The notes under the pieces: generated by a model
What the model was told of the DNA's origin: nothing
The model's database searches: none
Seen by the model: only the letters and a program-made list of their open reading frames with translations
NCBI RefSeq assembly: GCF_024171925.1
Contig: NZ_JAMTCO010000005.1
Location: forward strand, 462,170-526,169
Direction: 5' to 3'
From: Actinokineospora diospyrosa
GTDB lineage: Bacteria; Actinomycetota; Actinomycetes; Mycobacteriales; Pseudonocardiaceae
Length of the DNA stretch: 64,000 bases
Made by a program: the position numbers and the translations under genes
In this document: one piece after another, positions 7,482 to 16,665 of the stretch
Numbering within the stretch: position 1 is the first letter of the stretch
Layout: every line of letters starts with the position of its first letter

Positions 7482-10247
7482 TCAGGCGGAGCCGGGGTCC
7501 GAAGTCTGCGGACCGGCGGCGGACACGTCGTCGATGCGGTAGCGGCTCGCGGCCTCGGTGACCTTGTCCCGGGAGACCTCACCGCGGCGGGCGAGCGCGG
7601 CCAGCGCGCCGACCGTGATCGACTCGGCGTCCACCAGGAAGTGCCGCCGGGCGGCCGGGCGGGTGTCGGAGAAACCGAACCCGTCGGTGCCCAGGGTGAA
7701 CATGTCGGTGGGGACCCACGGCCGGATCAGGTCCGGGACCGCGCTCATCCAGTCCGACACCGCCACGACCGGGCCGACGCCCTCGGTGAGCACCGAGGTG
7801 ACGTACGGCACCCGCGGCTCGGCCTGCGGGTGCAGCAGGTTGTGCCGCTCCACCTCGACCGCGTCGCGGCGCAGCTCCGCCCACGAGGTCGCCGACCACA
7901 CCTCGGCGCCGACGCCCCACTCCTCGGCCAGCAGCCGCTGCGCCTTGAGCGCGGCGGGCATCGCCACGCCGGAGACCAGGATCCGCGCCCGCGGCCCCTC
8001 GGTCGAGGGCGCCTCGGCGTACCGGTACAGACCGCGCAGCAGGCCCTCGACGTCGAGGTTCGCGGGCTCCGCGGGCTGCTGGTACGGCTCGTTGTAGATC
8101 GTCAGGTAGTAGAAGATGTCCTCGGCCTGCTCGCCGTACATCCGGCGCAGACCGTCCTTCACGATGTGCGCGATCTCGAACGACCACGCCGGGTCGTAGG
8201 CCACCACGGCCGGGTTGGTCGCCGCCAGCAGCAGCGAGTGCCCGTCGTTGTGCTGCAGGCCCTCACCGGTCAGCGTCGTGCGACCCGCGGTGGCGCCGAG
8301 CACGAACCCGCGCGCCATCTGGTCCGCCGCCGCCCACAGGCCGTCGCCGGTGCGCTGGAAGCCGAACATCGAGTAGAAGATGTAGATCGGCACCATCGGT
8401 TCGCCGTGGGTGGCGTAAGAGGTGCCCGCGGCGGTGAACGACGCGGTTGAGCCTGCCTCGTTGATGCCCTCGTGCAGGATCTGGCCCTGCTCGCTCTCCT
8501 TGTACGACAGCATCAGCGACGCGTCGACCGAGGTGTAGAGCTGGCCCTGCGGGTTGTAGATCTTCTGCGTCGGGAACATCGAGTCCATGCCGAACGTGCG
8601 CGCCTCGTCCGGGATGATCGGCACCAGCCGCGGCCCGATCTCCGGGTCCTTGGCCAGGTCGCGCACCAGCCGGACGAACGCCATCGTGGTGGCGACCTCC
8701 TGCTTGCCGGACCCGCGCTTGAGCACGTCGTAGACCTTGTCGCCGGGCAGCGCCAGCGTCTTGGCCTTGGTCCGCCGCTCCGGCAGGAACCCGCCGAGCT
8801 GGCGGCGCCGCTCCTGCAGGTACTGGATCTCCGGGGCGTCCTGGCCGGGGTGGAAGTACGGCGGCAGGTACGGGTTCTTCTCGAGGTCCTCGTCGGAGAT
8901 CGGGATGCGCAGGGTGTCGCGGAACGCCTTGAGGTCGTCCAGGGTCATCTTCTTCATCTGGTGCGTGGCGTTGCGCGCCTCGAAGTGCGGACCGAGGTTG
9001 TAGCCCTTGATCGTCTTCGCCAGGATCACCGTGGGCTGGCCGACGTGCTCGGTCGCCGCCTGGTAGGCCGCGTACACCTTGCGGTAGTCGTGGCCGCCGC
9101 GCTTGAGGTTCCAGATGTCCTGGTCGGACATCGGGGTGACCAGCTCCTTGGTGCGCGGGTCGCGGCCGAAGAAGTGCTCCCGGACGAAGGCGCCGTCGTT
9201 GGCCTTGTAGGTCTGGTAGTCCCCGTCGGGGGTGGTGTTCATCAGGTTGATCAGCGCGCCGTCGCGGTCGGCGTGCAGCAGCGCGTCCCACTCCCGGCCC
9301 CAGATGACCTTGATGACGTTCCAGCCCGCGCCGCGGAAGAACGCCTCCAGCTCCTGGATGATCTTGCCGTTGCCGCGGACCGGCCCGTCCAGCCGCTGCA
9401 GGTTGCAGTTGATCACGAAGGTGAGGTTGTCGAGCTGCTCGTTGGCCGCCACGTGCACCAGGCCGCGCGACTCCGGCTCGTCCATCTCGCCGTCGCCGAG
9501 GAACGCCCATACTCGCTGGTCGGAGGTGTCCTTGATGCCCCGGTCGCGCAGGTAGCGGTTGAACCGCGCCTGGTAGATGGCGTTCATCGGGCCCAGGCCC
9601 ATGGAGACGGTCGGGAACTCCCAGAAGTCCGGCATCAGCCGCGGGTGCGGGTACGACGGCAGGCCACCGCCGGGCCCGGCGTGCGAGAGCTCCTGGCGGA
9701 ACCCGTCGAGCTGCGAGGTGGAGAGCCTGCCCTCGAGGAACGCGCGGGCGTAGATGCCGGGCGAGGCGTGGCCCTGCACGTAGATCTGGTCGCCGCCGCC
9801 GGGGTGGTTCTTGCCGCGGAAGAAGTGGTTGAAGCCCACCTCGTAGAGGGCGGCCGAGGACGCGTAGGTCGAGATGTGCCCGCCGACGCCGACGCCGGGG
9901 CGCTGCGCGCGGTGCACGGTCATCGCGGCGTTCCAGCGGATCCACGCCCGGTACCGCCGCTCCACCTCCTCGTCACCGGGGAACCAGGGCTCCTTCTCGG
10001 TGGGGATGGTGTTCACGTAGTCGGTGCTGGTCAGGGCCGGGACCCCGACGTGGCTCTCCCTGGCCCGCTCGAGCAGCCGCAGCATCAGGTAGCGCGCGCG
10101 CTGCTGCCCGCCACCGGCCAACGCCGCGTCGAAGGACTCCAACCACTCCGCGGTCTCCTCGGGATCGATGTCCGGGAGGTGCGCGGCGAGACCGTCGCGG
10201 ATGACGCGGACGCGCTCGTGGGCGGGCTGGTTTTTCTGCGTGGCCAA
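7482..10247 (-). CDS. aceE: pyruvate dehydrogenase E1 component, homodimeric type
   Basis: Decarboxylates pyruvate with thiamine diphosphate and passes the acetyl group to the lipoyl E2. The 921-aa length and sequence match the single-chain AceE family: [33 protein letters not shown] with the ThDP/Mg GDG...N region continuing to [11 protein letters not shown], and a C-terminal transketolase-like domain. The start is TTG 10245-10247 (protein [12 protein letters not shown]), supported by GGAG seven bases upstream. In the window the matching E2 (34370-36124) and E3 (36191-37561) are 24 kb away, as in mycobacteria where one E2/E3 set serves more than one complex. Convergent with the PnuC-like gene. 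Confidence 0.96.
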   Translation of the reverse strand: MATQKNQPAHERVRVIRDGLAAHLPDIDPEETAEWLESFDAALAGGGQQRARYLMLRLLERARESHVGVPALTSTDYVNTIPTEKEPWFPGDEEVERRYRAWIRWNAAMTVHRAQRPGVGVGGHISTYASSAALYEVGFNHFFRGKNHPGGGDQIYVQGHASPGIYARAFLEGRLSTSQLDGFRQELSHAGPGGGLPSYPHPRLMPDFWEFPTVSMGLGPMNAIYQARFNRYLRDRGIKDTSDQRVWAFLGDGEMDEPESRGLVHVAANEQLDNLTFVINCNLQRLDGPVRGNGKIIQELEAFFRGAGWNVIKVIWGREWDALLHADRDGALINLMNTTPDGDYQTYKANDGAFVREHFFGRDPRTKELVTPMSDQDIWNLKRGGHDYRKVYAAYQAATEHVGQPTVILAKTIKGYNLGPHFEARNATHQMKKMTLDDLKAFRDTLRIPISDEDLEKNPYLPPYFHPGQDAPEIQYLQERRRQLGGFLPERRTKAKTLALPGDKVYDVLKRGSGKQEVATTMAFVRLVRDLAKDPEIGPRLVPIIPDEARTFGMDSMFPTQKIYNPQGQLYTSVDASLMLSYKESEQGQILHEGINEAGSTASFTAAGTSYATHGEPMVPIYIFYSMFGFQRTGDGLWAAADQMARGFVLGATAGRTTLTGEGLQHNDGHSLLLAATNPAVVAYDPAWSFEIAHIVKDGLRRMYGEQAEDIFYYLTIYNEPYQQPAEPANLDVEGLLRGLYRYAEAPSTEGPRARILVSGVAMPAALKAQRLLAEEWGVGAEVWSATSWAELRRDAVEVERHNLLHPQAEPRVPYVTSVLTEGVGPVVAVSDWMSAVPDLIRPWVPTDMFTLGTDGFGFSDTRPAARRHFLVDAESITVGALAALARRGEVSRDKVTEAASRYRIDDVSAAGPQTSDPGSA

Positions 10248-10573
10248 CTCGGAGCTCCAGCCTGATCAGAGGACAAGTTTTCGCGCGCGCGATACCACGC
10301 GCTTGAGTGACACTCTGCCATGTTCCGCTCGCCGGGCGGCGGTGTCGTCCTTACTGTTCAGTACAACGCAGTGGGGTCGCTCGCGCGGTCCGGTTCGGGG
10401 GGTACCCGACCGGCCCGCGTGGCAACCTCGGGCGGCGTGTCGAACAGCGGACGGTTGCGCAGGTGGCCACTGTCAGTGTTCGCTATCGCCTAACCGAACA
10501 GGCACAACGCGGTCGACGACCCTCGGACGAGGGGGTTGGAGCACCGCGCGAGCACAACTGGAGGAGTGACACC
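10248..10573. promoter_or_regulatory. Divergent promoter region between aceE and DUF3052 gene
   Basis: A 326-bp non-coding gap between divergently transcribed genes; it must hold both promoters. No clear palindrome or riboswitch is recognised. A GGAGGAGTGACACC ribosome site precedes the right-hand gene. Confidence 0.5.
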
Positions 10574-11005
10574 GTGGTGGCCGCGGGAGACGCCGGGAAC
10601 GCCGACGTCGCCGACAAGCTGGGGATCGAGGCCGGCAACGTAGTCCAGGAGCTCGGCTGGGACGAGGACGTCGACGACGACCTGCGTGCCGCCGTCGAGG
10701 AGCGCATCGGCTCCGACCTGCTGGACGAGGAAGCCGACGAGGTCGTCGACATCGTGCTGCTGTGGTGGCGCGAGGAGGACGGGGACCTGGTCGACACCCT
10801 GATGGACGCGATCGGACCCCTCGCCGACAACGGCGTGATCTGGGTGCTGACGCCCAAGACCGGTAGGCCGGGGCACGTCGAACCGAGCGACATCGCCGAG
10901 GCGGTGCCCACCGCGGGGTTGGCCCAGACCTCCAGCGTGAGCGTCGGCCAGGACTGGTCCGGTACCAGGTTGGTGGCGCCCAAGTCAGCCAAGCCCAAGC
11001 GCTGA
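10574..11005 (+). CDS. DUF3052 family protein
   Basis: A 143-aa acidic protein (VADKLGIEAGNVVQELGWDEDVDDDLR..., then DIVLLWWREEDGDLVDTLMDA) with no membrane segment or catalytic motif. It matches the actinobacterial DUF3052 family, whose function is not known and which, as I recall, lies beside aceE and ahpE in mycobacteria as here. GTG 10574 follows GGAGGAG; a second GTG directly after it is also usable. Its Lys/Arg-rich tail (APKSAKPKR) is typical. Confidence 0.85.
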   Translation: MVAAGDAGNADVADKLGIEAGNVVQELGWDEDVDDDLRAAVEERIGSDLLDEEADEVVDIVLLWWREEDGDLVDTLMDAIGPLADNGVIWVLTPKTGRPGHVEPSDIAEAVPTAGLAQTSSVSVGQDWSGTRLVAPKSAKPKR

Positions 11006-11020
11006 ACCTGTGCTGGCGGT

Positions 11021-11046
11021 CACCCGGGTGCTCACCCACCCGGGTG
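11021..11046. terminator. Hairpin after DUF3052 gene
   Basis: CACCCGGGTG occurs twice (11021-11030 and 11037-11046). It is its own reverse complement, so the two copies form a 10-bp stem with a six-base loop just after the stop codon. Confidence 0.6.
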
Positions 11047-11109
11047 GCCTAGGCTGACCGGGCACAGTCTCGGCGCGGCGACGCGCCCCAGCCACGGAGG
11101 ATGCCGGGT

Positions 11110-11568
11110 ATGGCGGTCGAGGTCGGTTCGAAGGCCCCGGACTTCACGCTCAACGACTACAACAAGCAGCCGGTGGCGCTGGCGGACTACCGGGGGGCCA
11201 AGAACGTGCTCCTGGTGTTCTACCCGTTCGCCTTCAGCGGCACCTGCCAGGGCGAGCTCTGCCAGGTCCGCGACGAGCTCGCCGACTACACCGACAACAA
11301 CGTCCAGGTCATCGGCGTGTCCGTAGACACCCCGTTCAGCCTCAAGGCCTGGGCGACGCAGCAGAACTACCAGTTCCCCCTCCTCTCCGACTTCTGGCCC
11401 CACGGCGACGTCGCCAAGCTCTACGGCGTCTTCAACGAGGCGGCAGGCCTGGCGAACCGCGGCACCTTCCTGATCGACACGGAGGGCACCGTCCGCTTCG
11501 CCGAGATCAACGGCCCCGGCGAGGCCCGCGACCAGGAAGCCTGGAAGAAGGCCGTAGCGGCGCTGTAA
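11110..11568 (+). CDS. ahpE: AhpE-type peroxiredoxin
   Basis: A 152-aa thioredoxin-fold peroxidase that reduces peroxides or peroxynitrite via Cys. The peroxidatic Cys is in FYPFAFSGTCQGELCQ (about residue 45), with the upstream Pro/Thr framework of the Prx family. The AhpE from mycobacteria has a similar F.F.G.CQGEL motif. A second Cys five residues on (CQGELC) might act as resolving Cys, as in BCP-type enzymes (inference). ATG 11110 is chosen over ATG 11101 because the GGAGG at 11096-11100 abuts the latter and is nine bases before the former. Confidence 0.88.
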   Translation: MAVEVGSKAPDFTLNDYNKQPVALADYRGAKNVLLVFYPFAFSGTCQGELCQVRDELADYTDNNVQVIGVSVDTPFSLKAWATQQNYQFPLLSDFWPHGDVAKLYGVFNEAAGLANRGTFLIDTEGTVRFAEINGPGEARDQEAWKKAVAAL

Positions 11569-11578
11569 GTTCAACCCC

Positions 11579-11602
11579 GTGCCCCCTTGCGGTTGGGGGC
11601 AC
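11579..11602. terminator. Terminator hairpin after ahpE
   Basis: GTGCCCCC (11579-11586) pairs with GGGGGCAC (11595-11602) around an 8-base loop, immediately upstream of the tRNA gene. Confidence 0.7.
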
Positions 11603-11608
11603 GGACCC

Positions 11609-11683
11609 GGGCGCATAGCTCAGCGGGAGAGCACTCGGTTTACACCCGAGCGGTCGCAGGTTCGAATCCTGCTGCGCCCACCA
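11609..11683 (+). tRNA. tRNA-Val (anticodon TAC)
   Basis: Full cloverleaf: acceptor GGGCGCA (11609-11615) pairs with TGCGCCC; D arm GCTC...GAGC; anticodon stem CTCGG/CCGAG with loop TTTACAC giving anticodon TAC; T arm GCAGG TTCGAAT CCTGC; encoded CCA at 11681-11683. It is directly followed by an accessory restriction-modification pair, the usual position for island insertion, though I find no repeated 3' tRNA segment or integrase in the window. Confidence 0.97.
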
Positions 11684-11880
11684 ATCAAAGCTGGGGTGGT
11701 CTGGCGACAGCTTTGTCGGCCGAACCTGGACAATGGCGATTTGGTTGATCGATTGGTTGACTCCCAGTGACAGGTTCACCCTGTATCGCCGTGCCTGTGC
11801 GGATCAGCCTTGCCCGGGGTTGGTTTGGTCGTGCGGCGATGCGGCACGGGTGGCGATGGTGGGCAAGCTAAGGTCATCCC

Positions 11881-13560
11881 GTGGTGACCTCGGAACTCTT
11901 TGCCCTCGACAGTCTCGATCTGCCGGAGGAGATGCGGCAGGCGGTTGAACACGGGGAAGTCTTCACTCGTCGATGGGTTGTCGATGTCATCCTCGACTTG
12001 GTCGGGTACACCGCCGAGAAGCGCCTCTCGGACATGGTCATCGTGGAGCCCGCCTGCGGTGGCGGAGCGTTCGTAGAGGCCATCGTCGAGCGCTTGAGCG
12101 AGTCATGCCGCACTTACGGGGTCCCGCTGTCCGAGGCGCACCAGGCTATCCGTGCGTCAGATCTGCTTGATCACAACGTCAAGCTGACTCGTGACCGAGC
12201 GAGGGAGCAGTTGCTGGCTGGCGGCTGGGGCGATGCCGAAGTCGATGCCGCCGTGCGGAACTGGGTGTTCCAGTCTGACTACCTCCTGCGACAGCCAGAG
12301 GGTGACAGTGCTGACTTCGTAGTGGGCAACCCGCCCTACATTCGCCTGGAGGACGTCCCCGCCGTACGGTCTCGTGCGTATCGGCGAGCTTGTCCGACCA
12401 TGGGCGGTCGGGCGGACATCTATGTCGGCTTCTACGAGGTCGGCTTGCGCAACCTGAAGCCCGGGGGACGCCTCGGCTACATCTGCGCCGATCGTTGGAT
12501 GCGAAATCAGTACGGTCGCGAGCTACGGAGGATGGTAGCCGAGTCTTACAGCGTGGAAATGGTTCTGACGATGCATGATGTTGATGCCTTCGACGAAGCG
12601 GTGACGGCTTACCCGGCCATCACGATCATTCGAAACGGGCAGCAATCGAATGCGATCGCCGCCGATGCCACTCGCGACTTCGATGCGCCTGAAGCGAAGA
12701 AGCTTCTTCACTGGGTGTCGGGTCGGGGCAATCGGGTCCGTACGGCTTCGTACCACGCTGCTCGGTTGCCGCACTGGTTCAAGGATGGCGACTCCTGGCC
12801 CGCCGCATCGCCTGCTCGGCTGGCCATGCTTGAGGAACTGGCGGGTCGTTTCCCGCTGCTGGAAGACAAGGCGACCGGTACGCGCGTGGGGATTGGAATC
12901 GCTACCGGGGCCGACAAGGTATTCGTTGTGGACGGCAACGGGCAGACTGGTGTGGAGCGCGATCGGCTGCTTCCGCTGGCAATGGTTCGTGACACGAGGA
13001 GTGGCGAGCTCAGATGGGGTGGAAGCTGCCTGGTGAACCCGTGGAGTTGTGCGGGTGAGCTTGTCAACCTCGCCGACTATCCGGGCCTGGCTCGGTACTA
13101 CGAGAGCCACGCAGATGTGCTCCGCAACCGATACGTGGCGGCCAAACAGCCCGCCAAGTGGTATAAGACCATCGACAAGGTCGACCACAGTCTGATCGGC
13201 AGGCCGAAACTTCTTCTGCCCGACATGAAGATGACGATTCATCCCGTGCTGGACGAGGGTGGGCTGTACCCTCACCACAACCTCTACTTCGTTGTCTCGA
13301 ATGTCTGGGATATGAAGGTGCTCGGTGGCCTGCTTCTGTCGGAGGTGGCTGAAGCTTTTGTGAGCGCGTATGCCGTCAAGATGCGTGGCGGTACACTGCG
13401 ATTTCAGGCTCAGTACCTGCGAAAGATCCGCATACCGGCGGCTGATGCGATCAGCGATGAGGATAAGGTGGCTCTCTCAGACGCATTCGTCGAACGCGAC
13501 GTACGAGCTGCGACAGTCGCAGCGATGCGGGCTTATGGGATCGCTGAGATACCGGAGTAG
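11881..13560 (+). CDS. adenine-specific DNA methyltransferase of a type II system (PaeR7I/XhoI-like)
   Basis: A 559-aa SAM-dependent N6-adenine methyltransferase. Motif I-like VEPACGGGAFVEAI (about residue 57), the catalytic NPPYIRLED (about residue 150), then GGRLGYICADRWMRNQYG; the C-terminal half looks like the target-recognition part of Eco57I/PaeR7I-type enzymes. GTG 11881 is the start, with a second GTG adjacent. The stop is 12 bases before the endonuclease gene, so they are co-transcribed. Codon use is visibly less GC-biased than in flanking genes, suggesting acquisition. It should protect host CTCGAG sites if the partner is a true XhoI isoschizomer. Confidence 0.9.
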   Translation: MVTSELFALDSLDLPEEMRQAVEHGEVFTRRWVVDVILDLVGYTAEKRLSDMVIVEPACGGGAFVEAIVERLSESCRTYGVPLSEAHQAIRASDLLDHNVKLTRDRAREQLLAGGWGDAEVDAAVRNWVFQSDYLLRQPEGDSADFVVGNPPYIRLEDVPAVRSRAYRRACPTMGGRADIYVGFYEVGLRNLKPGGRLGYICADRWMRNQYGRELRRMVAESYSVEMVLTMHDVDAFDEAVTAYPAITIIRNGQQSNAIAADATRDFDAPEAKKLLHWVSGRGNRVRTASYHAARLPHWFKDGDSWPAASPARLAMLEELAGRFPLLEDKATGTRVGIGIATGADKVFVVDGNGQTGVERDRLLPLAMVRDTRSGELRWGGSCLVNPWSCAGELVNLADYPGLARYYESHADVLRNRYVAAKQPAKWYKTIDKVDHSLIGRPKLLLPDMKMTIHPVLDEGGLYPHHNLYFVVSNVWDMKVLGGLLLSEVAEAFVSAYAVKMRGGTLRFQAQYLRKIRIPAADAISDEDKVALSDAFVERDVRAATVAAMRAYGIAEIPE

Positions 13561-13572
13561 GGGGAGTGAACT

Positions 13573-14325
13573 TTGACAGTAACCCGCGAGGACTTCGAGA
13601 GCGCTGTCGTCGCATACTGGGACGCGAAGAAGATGCAGCGTGAACTGTCTGCGATCAAGGACGCTGTAGGGGCTGGTACGGCTGCTGCGGTACGTGGTGG
13701 GAAGCACTTCGACTCGATCGCGCTGCTAATGGCCAAGTTCTTCGTCGACGCAGGATTTCCACCCGAAGCGATCCGGGTGTCCAAGCGGCAGCGACTGGAG
13801 TTGCCCGGCTACTTTCGCCCGCAGAAGCAGTGGGATCTGGTCGTGACTTATCGGGATACCCTGGTTGCAGCCTTTGAACTCAAGGCGCTTGGCGGGCCTT
13901 CTTATGGGAACAACTACAACAATCGAGTGGAGGAGGCGCTAGGAAGCGCCATGGACCTCAGGCGGGCGGCGCTTGCCGACCTCTTTCCGGGGGAGAAGCC
14001 CTGGTTGGGGTACTTCTTCATCATGGAGGACGGCCCTGGTTCGCGCAAGAAGAATATCGCGCTGAAGAAGGGTGCGTTGCCGGTAGACAGTATCTGGGAA
14101 GGGACTTCCTATCAGGATCGCTTTGCGATCTTCTGTGATCGGCTCATGGATGAACAAATCTATGATGCAGTTTGCTATATCACTTCCTCGGAAGCTGAGC
14201 CATTGCCGAAGGAGCCGGTCGAGAGATTGGACTGGCGGCACTTCTCGGCTGCGGTCAACGCGAGGCTAACATATCTGAGGGATCTTGGTTTGCCGGGAGG
14301 TCGCGGTGGCCAGCTGCGGTTCTAG
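13573..14325 (+). CDS. type II restriction endonuclease, XhoI/PaeR7I family
   Basis: A 250-aa protein close to the family length (~246). It begins EDFESAVVAYWDAKKMQ and contains a PD-(D/E)xK-like core: QWDLVVTYRDTLVAAFELKALGG, where D, E and K are spaced as expected, followed by SYGNNYNNRVEEALGSAMDL. PaeR7I and XhoI cut CTCGAG; the same specificity is inferred, not shown. The start is TTG 13573 after GGGGAG; there is no better start. Placed directly after its methyltransferase. Intact and full length, so probably active. Confidence 0.88.
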   Translation: MTVTREDFESAVVAYWDAKKMQRELSAIKDAVGAGTAAAVRGGKHFDSIALLMAKFFVDAGFPPEAIRVSKRQRLELPGYFRPQKQWDLVVTYRDTLVAAFELKALGGPSYGNNYNNRVEEALGSAMDLRRAALADLFPGEKPWLGYFFIMEDGPGSRKKNIALKKGALPVDSIWEGTSYQDRFAIFCDRLMDEQIYDAVCYITSSEAEPLPKEPVERLDWRHFSAAVNARLTYLRDLGLPGGRGGQLRF

Positions 14326-14621
14326 TGCGCGCCGAGCCGGATTCGCCGCCGCATCGAGATGGGCGGCGTTGCTCTGCAGCCAATGACCGTCTTCGCTTGC
14401 CGCACTTGGAGAGCTGGGTCATAAGCGATTTGGTTTAGCGGAATACGCGGAGCCTTCGCGGCAAACGTTGGTCGGCCCACCGATCGAGAGTCGGCTTGTT
14501 GCTGTGTCAAGCATGTAACAGCGTAGAGTGACATGGGTGAACGACGAACTGCGTGTGAGCCGTTCGTCGTTCACCCATGGTTCTGTGTCCTCGTAGGATG
14601 ACGAAAGTCCGCCGGGGTGGG
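14326..14621. other. Gap after the restriction gene; right edge of accessory segment
   Basis: About 300 bases without a supported gene between two convergent genes. Apart from the hairpin at 14532-14579, nothing is recognised. No tRNA-Val 3' repeat is visible. Confidence 0.5.
14532..14579. terminator. Perfect 18-bp hairpin between convergent genes
   Basis: CATGGGTGAACGACGAAC (14532-14549) is followed by a 12-base loop and its exact reverse complement (14562-14579). Position between convergent genes suggests a bidirectional terminator; it could also be a leftover recombination site at the island edge. Confidence 0.75.
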
Positions 14622-16442
14622 TTAGGGGTAGTTGTAGCCGAGGGTGTAGGTGCCGCTGCCGGTTACGGATTTGACTTGGTAGCGGTAGTAGCCCGCGGTG
14701 CCGTTGTAGGTGAGGGTTTCACTGGCGGCTGCGGTAGTGGCTTGAGCGACCGTGGGCCAGGTGGAGCCGTTCCATTTTTGGAGGTATAGGTCGTAGTTGG
14801 CGGAGGTGGGGCCGGTCAGGCAGGCCTTGTGGGCGCCGGACGCGGTGGTTTGGAAGAAGGAGCCGTCGGGTTGGTATTGGGAGGCGCCGGGGGTCAGGGT
14901 GCCGGTTTTGGTGACCTTCATGCCCTGGCACGGGGTCTGTCCACCTGAGACGGTCAGGGTGTAGGTGGCCGGGGTCGTTGTCGCGCCGGTGGCGGAGGCG
15001 GTGATGGTGTAGGTGCCGGGGGCGGTTGTGGTGCCCACGCTGAGGGTCAGGGTGCTCGGTTGGCCCGCGGTCACGGCGCTCGGGCTGAACACGGCGGAGG
15101 TGCCGACGGGGGCGCCGGTGGCGCTCAGGGTGAGGGTGGGGTTGCCGCTGATCGTGGGGGTTTGCAGGGTGGCGGTGGCGGTGCTGCCCGGTGCGACGGT
15201 GCCCGAGGAGGGCGTCAGCGCGAGGACCGGGGTGCCGGGAATACCGCTGGTGTTGTCGATGTCGTTGCGGATCTCGTTGTACACCAGGGTGATGCGGGTT
15301 CCCCAGTTCGGGCAGCCGCCCAGGTGGTGCAGGGCGATCACCTTGTGGGAGGAGCCCGCGAGGACCGGGGAGCCCGAGTTCCCGCCCGAGGAATCGCAGC
15401 GGTAACCGGTGTTGACCCCCGAGGAGACCACGTCGATCTTGCAGGTGGCGCCGCCGTCGGACTCTTCGAAGAGGGACATGCGCTTGGGGAGGATGTCGCC
15501 GTGGCCCGCGATGTAGATGCGCTCGTTGGCGGTCGGCTCGCGCACGTCCAGGTACAGCGTGCCGTACTGGCGGATGCTCTCGAAGTTGCTGACGCTGAAC
15601 AGGGTGTAGTCCAGGTTCTGCAGCGAGCTGGTGCGGATGAGGTCCTGCCCGCTGACCTTGGTGCCGGTCCGCGGGTTGTTGCCACCGCAGGTCGCGCACT
15701 GGAAGTCGAACTGGAACTCGCTGGAGCGCAGTTCGGCGGCGTCGGCGACGCAGTGCGCGTTGGTCAGCATCCGGTTGGTGTTGCCGACCCGCCACGCCGT
15801 GCACGAGCCGAGGCCGTTGACCAGCTGCCGCGCCACCGCGTGCGAGCGCGCGTACTCGGTGGGGTGGCTGTTCTGGTAGCAGACCACGTCCTTGCGTGCG
15901 TCGTTGCCGCACACGCTGAACGGCCGCGGGTTGTTCGCCGCGAACTCAGCGGTCGCGAACCCGCGGTCGTAGCGGGTCACCCGGGTGCCGTAGCCCTGCC
16001 GGGTCAGCTGCGCGCCGTGGCGGGCACCGGTGGCGTGCAGCGTGACCACCGCGGTGTCGCCGTCGACCGACATCGCCGCGAAGCCCGGCCCGCCGTGCTC
16101 GGTGAACGGCGACCCCTTGCTCCGGTCGGCGTAATAGGTGTAGACCTCGCGGCCGTCGGGGGACGCGACGGTCACGTAGTCACCGGCCACGAGTTTCAGC
16201 GGCGCGAAATGCACCTTCACATAAGTCGCGCCCGGCGCCTTGACCTCCGTGCGCCAGGAATTACCAGTATTGCCATACCGGATCGCGGTGTTCGCCGACT
16301 CGCTCGCCCCGGTCCGGGTGACCGGCGAGGGCGCGGCCACCGGTGCCGCGACCGGTTCGCCCAGCTCAGCGGCCAGAATGGGCGGCGCGGGACCAACCAC
16401 GGCCGCGACCAGCGCGGCGGCTGGGATAAGACGTCGAAGCAT
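14622..16442 (-). CDS. secreted trypsin-like serine protease with C-terminal repeat/PPC-like domain
   Basis: A 606-aa exported protein. Signal peptide RRLIPAAALVAAVVGPAPPILA ends near residue 24. Catalytic triad: His in TNAHC, Asp in NLDYTLF, Ser in SSGGNSGSPV; flanking Cys pairs (SCTAWR, GCPNWGTR) fit a chymotrypsin fold. After the protease come a Thr/Ser/Pro-rich Ig-like segment (about residues 410-500) and a C-terminal ~85-residue beta domain resembling PPC or carbohydrate-binding modules (LYLQKWNGSTW...GYYRYQVKS...YTLGYNYP). ATG 16440-16442 follows GGGAG. Substrate unknown; exported proteolysis is the safe statement. Confidence 0.88.
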   Translation of the reverse strand: MLRRLIPAAALVAAVVGPAPPILAAELGEPVAAPVAAPSPVTRTGASESANTAIRYGNTGNSWRTEVKAPGATYVKVHFAPLKLVAGDYVTVASPDGREVYTYYADRSKGSPFTEHGGPGFAAMSVDGDTAVVTLHATGARHGAQLTRQGYGTRVTRYDRGFATAEFAANNPRPFSVCGNDARKDVVCYQNSHPTEYARSHAVARQLVNGLGSCTAWRVGNTNRMLTNAHCVADAAELRSSEFQFDFQCATCGGNNPRTGTKVSGQDLIRTSSLQNLDYTLFSVSNFESIRQYGTLYLDVREPTANERIYIAGHGDILPKRMSLFEESDGGATCKIDVVSSGVNTGYRCDSSGGNSGSPVLAGSSHKVIALHHLGGCPNWGTRITLVYNEIRNDIDNTSGIPGTPVLALTPSSGTVAPGSTATATLQTPTISGNPTLTLSATGAPVGTSAVFSPSAVTAGQPSTLTLSVGTTTAPGTYTITASATGATTTPATYTLTVSGGQTPCQGMKVTKTGTLTPGASQYQPDGSFFQTTASGAHKACLTGPTSANYDLYLQKWNGSTWPTVAQATTAAASETLTYNGTAGYYRYQVKSVTGSGTYTLGYNYP

Positions 16443-16665
16443 TCTCGCTCCCGGGTGCAGGGTGTCAATTCCTAGAAAAGACTGCACCTGCGCCAACACG
16501 TCTGGGGTCATCTCAGATCCCCATAACAGAATTCACGCGCGATTGCGCGGTGGTCCTCGGCGTGGGAATCGGACGTCCCCGGCCGAACGGGGTAACGCGT
16601 ACCGGACGCCGTACGAGACTCAAGGCGAGCCGACTCGGCACCGATGTCTCGGAGGTGCGCACGCC
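16443..16665. promoter_or_regulatory. Divergent promoter region between protease and 884-aa membrane protein
   Basis: A 223-bp intergenic region with start codons facing outward. It ends with a GGAGG ribosome site at 16651-16655. No operator recognised. Confidence 0.45.

Noticed and set aside
10307..10573. N-terminal extension of the DUF3052 ORF from 10307
   Set aside because: Sequence before GTG 10574 is non-family and the GGAGGAG site supports the later start.
11684..14621. Full integrative element with attL/attR at tRNA-Val
   Set aside because: No integrase and no second copy of the tRNA 3' end are visible, so only a genomic-island position is claimed.
14719..16475. Long alternative ORFs over the protease gene
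   Set aside because: Gln/His/Arg-rich or Gly/Val-rich translations are shadows of the real frame, which has a signal peptide and catalytic triad.
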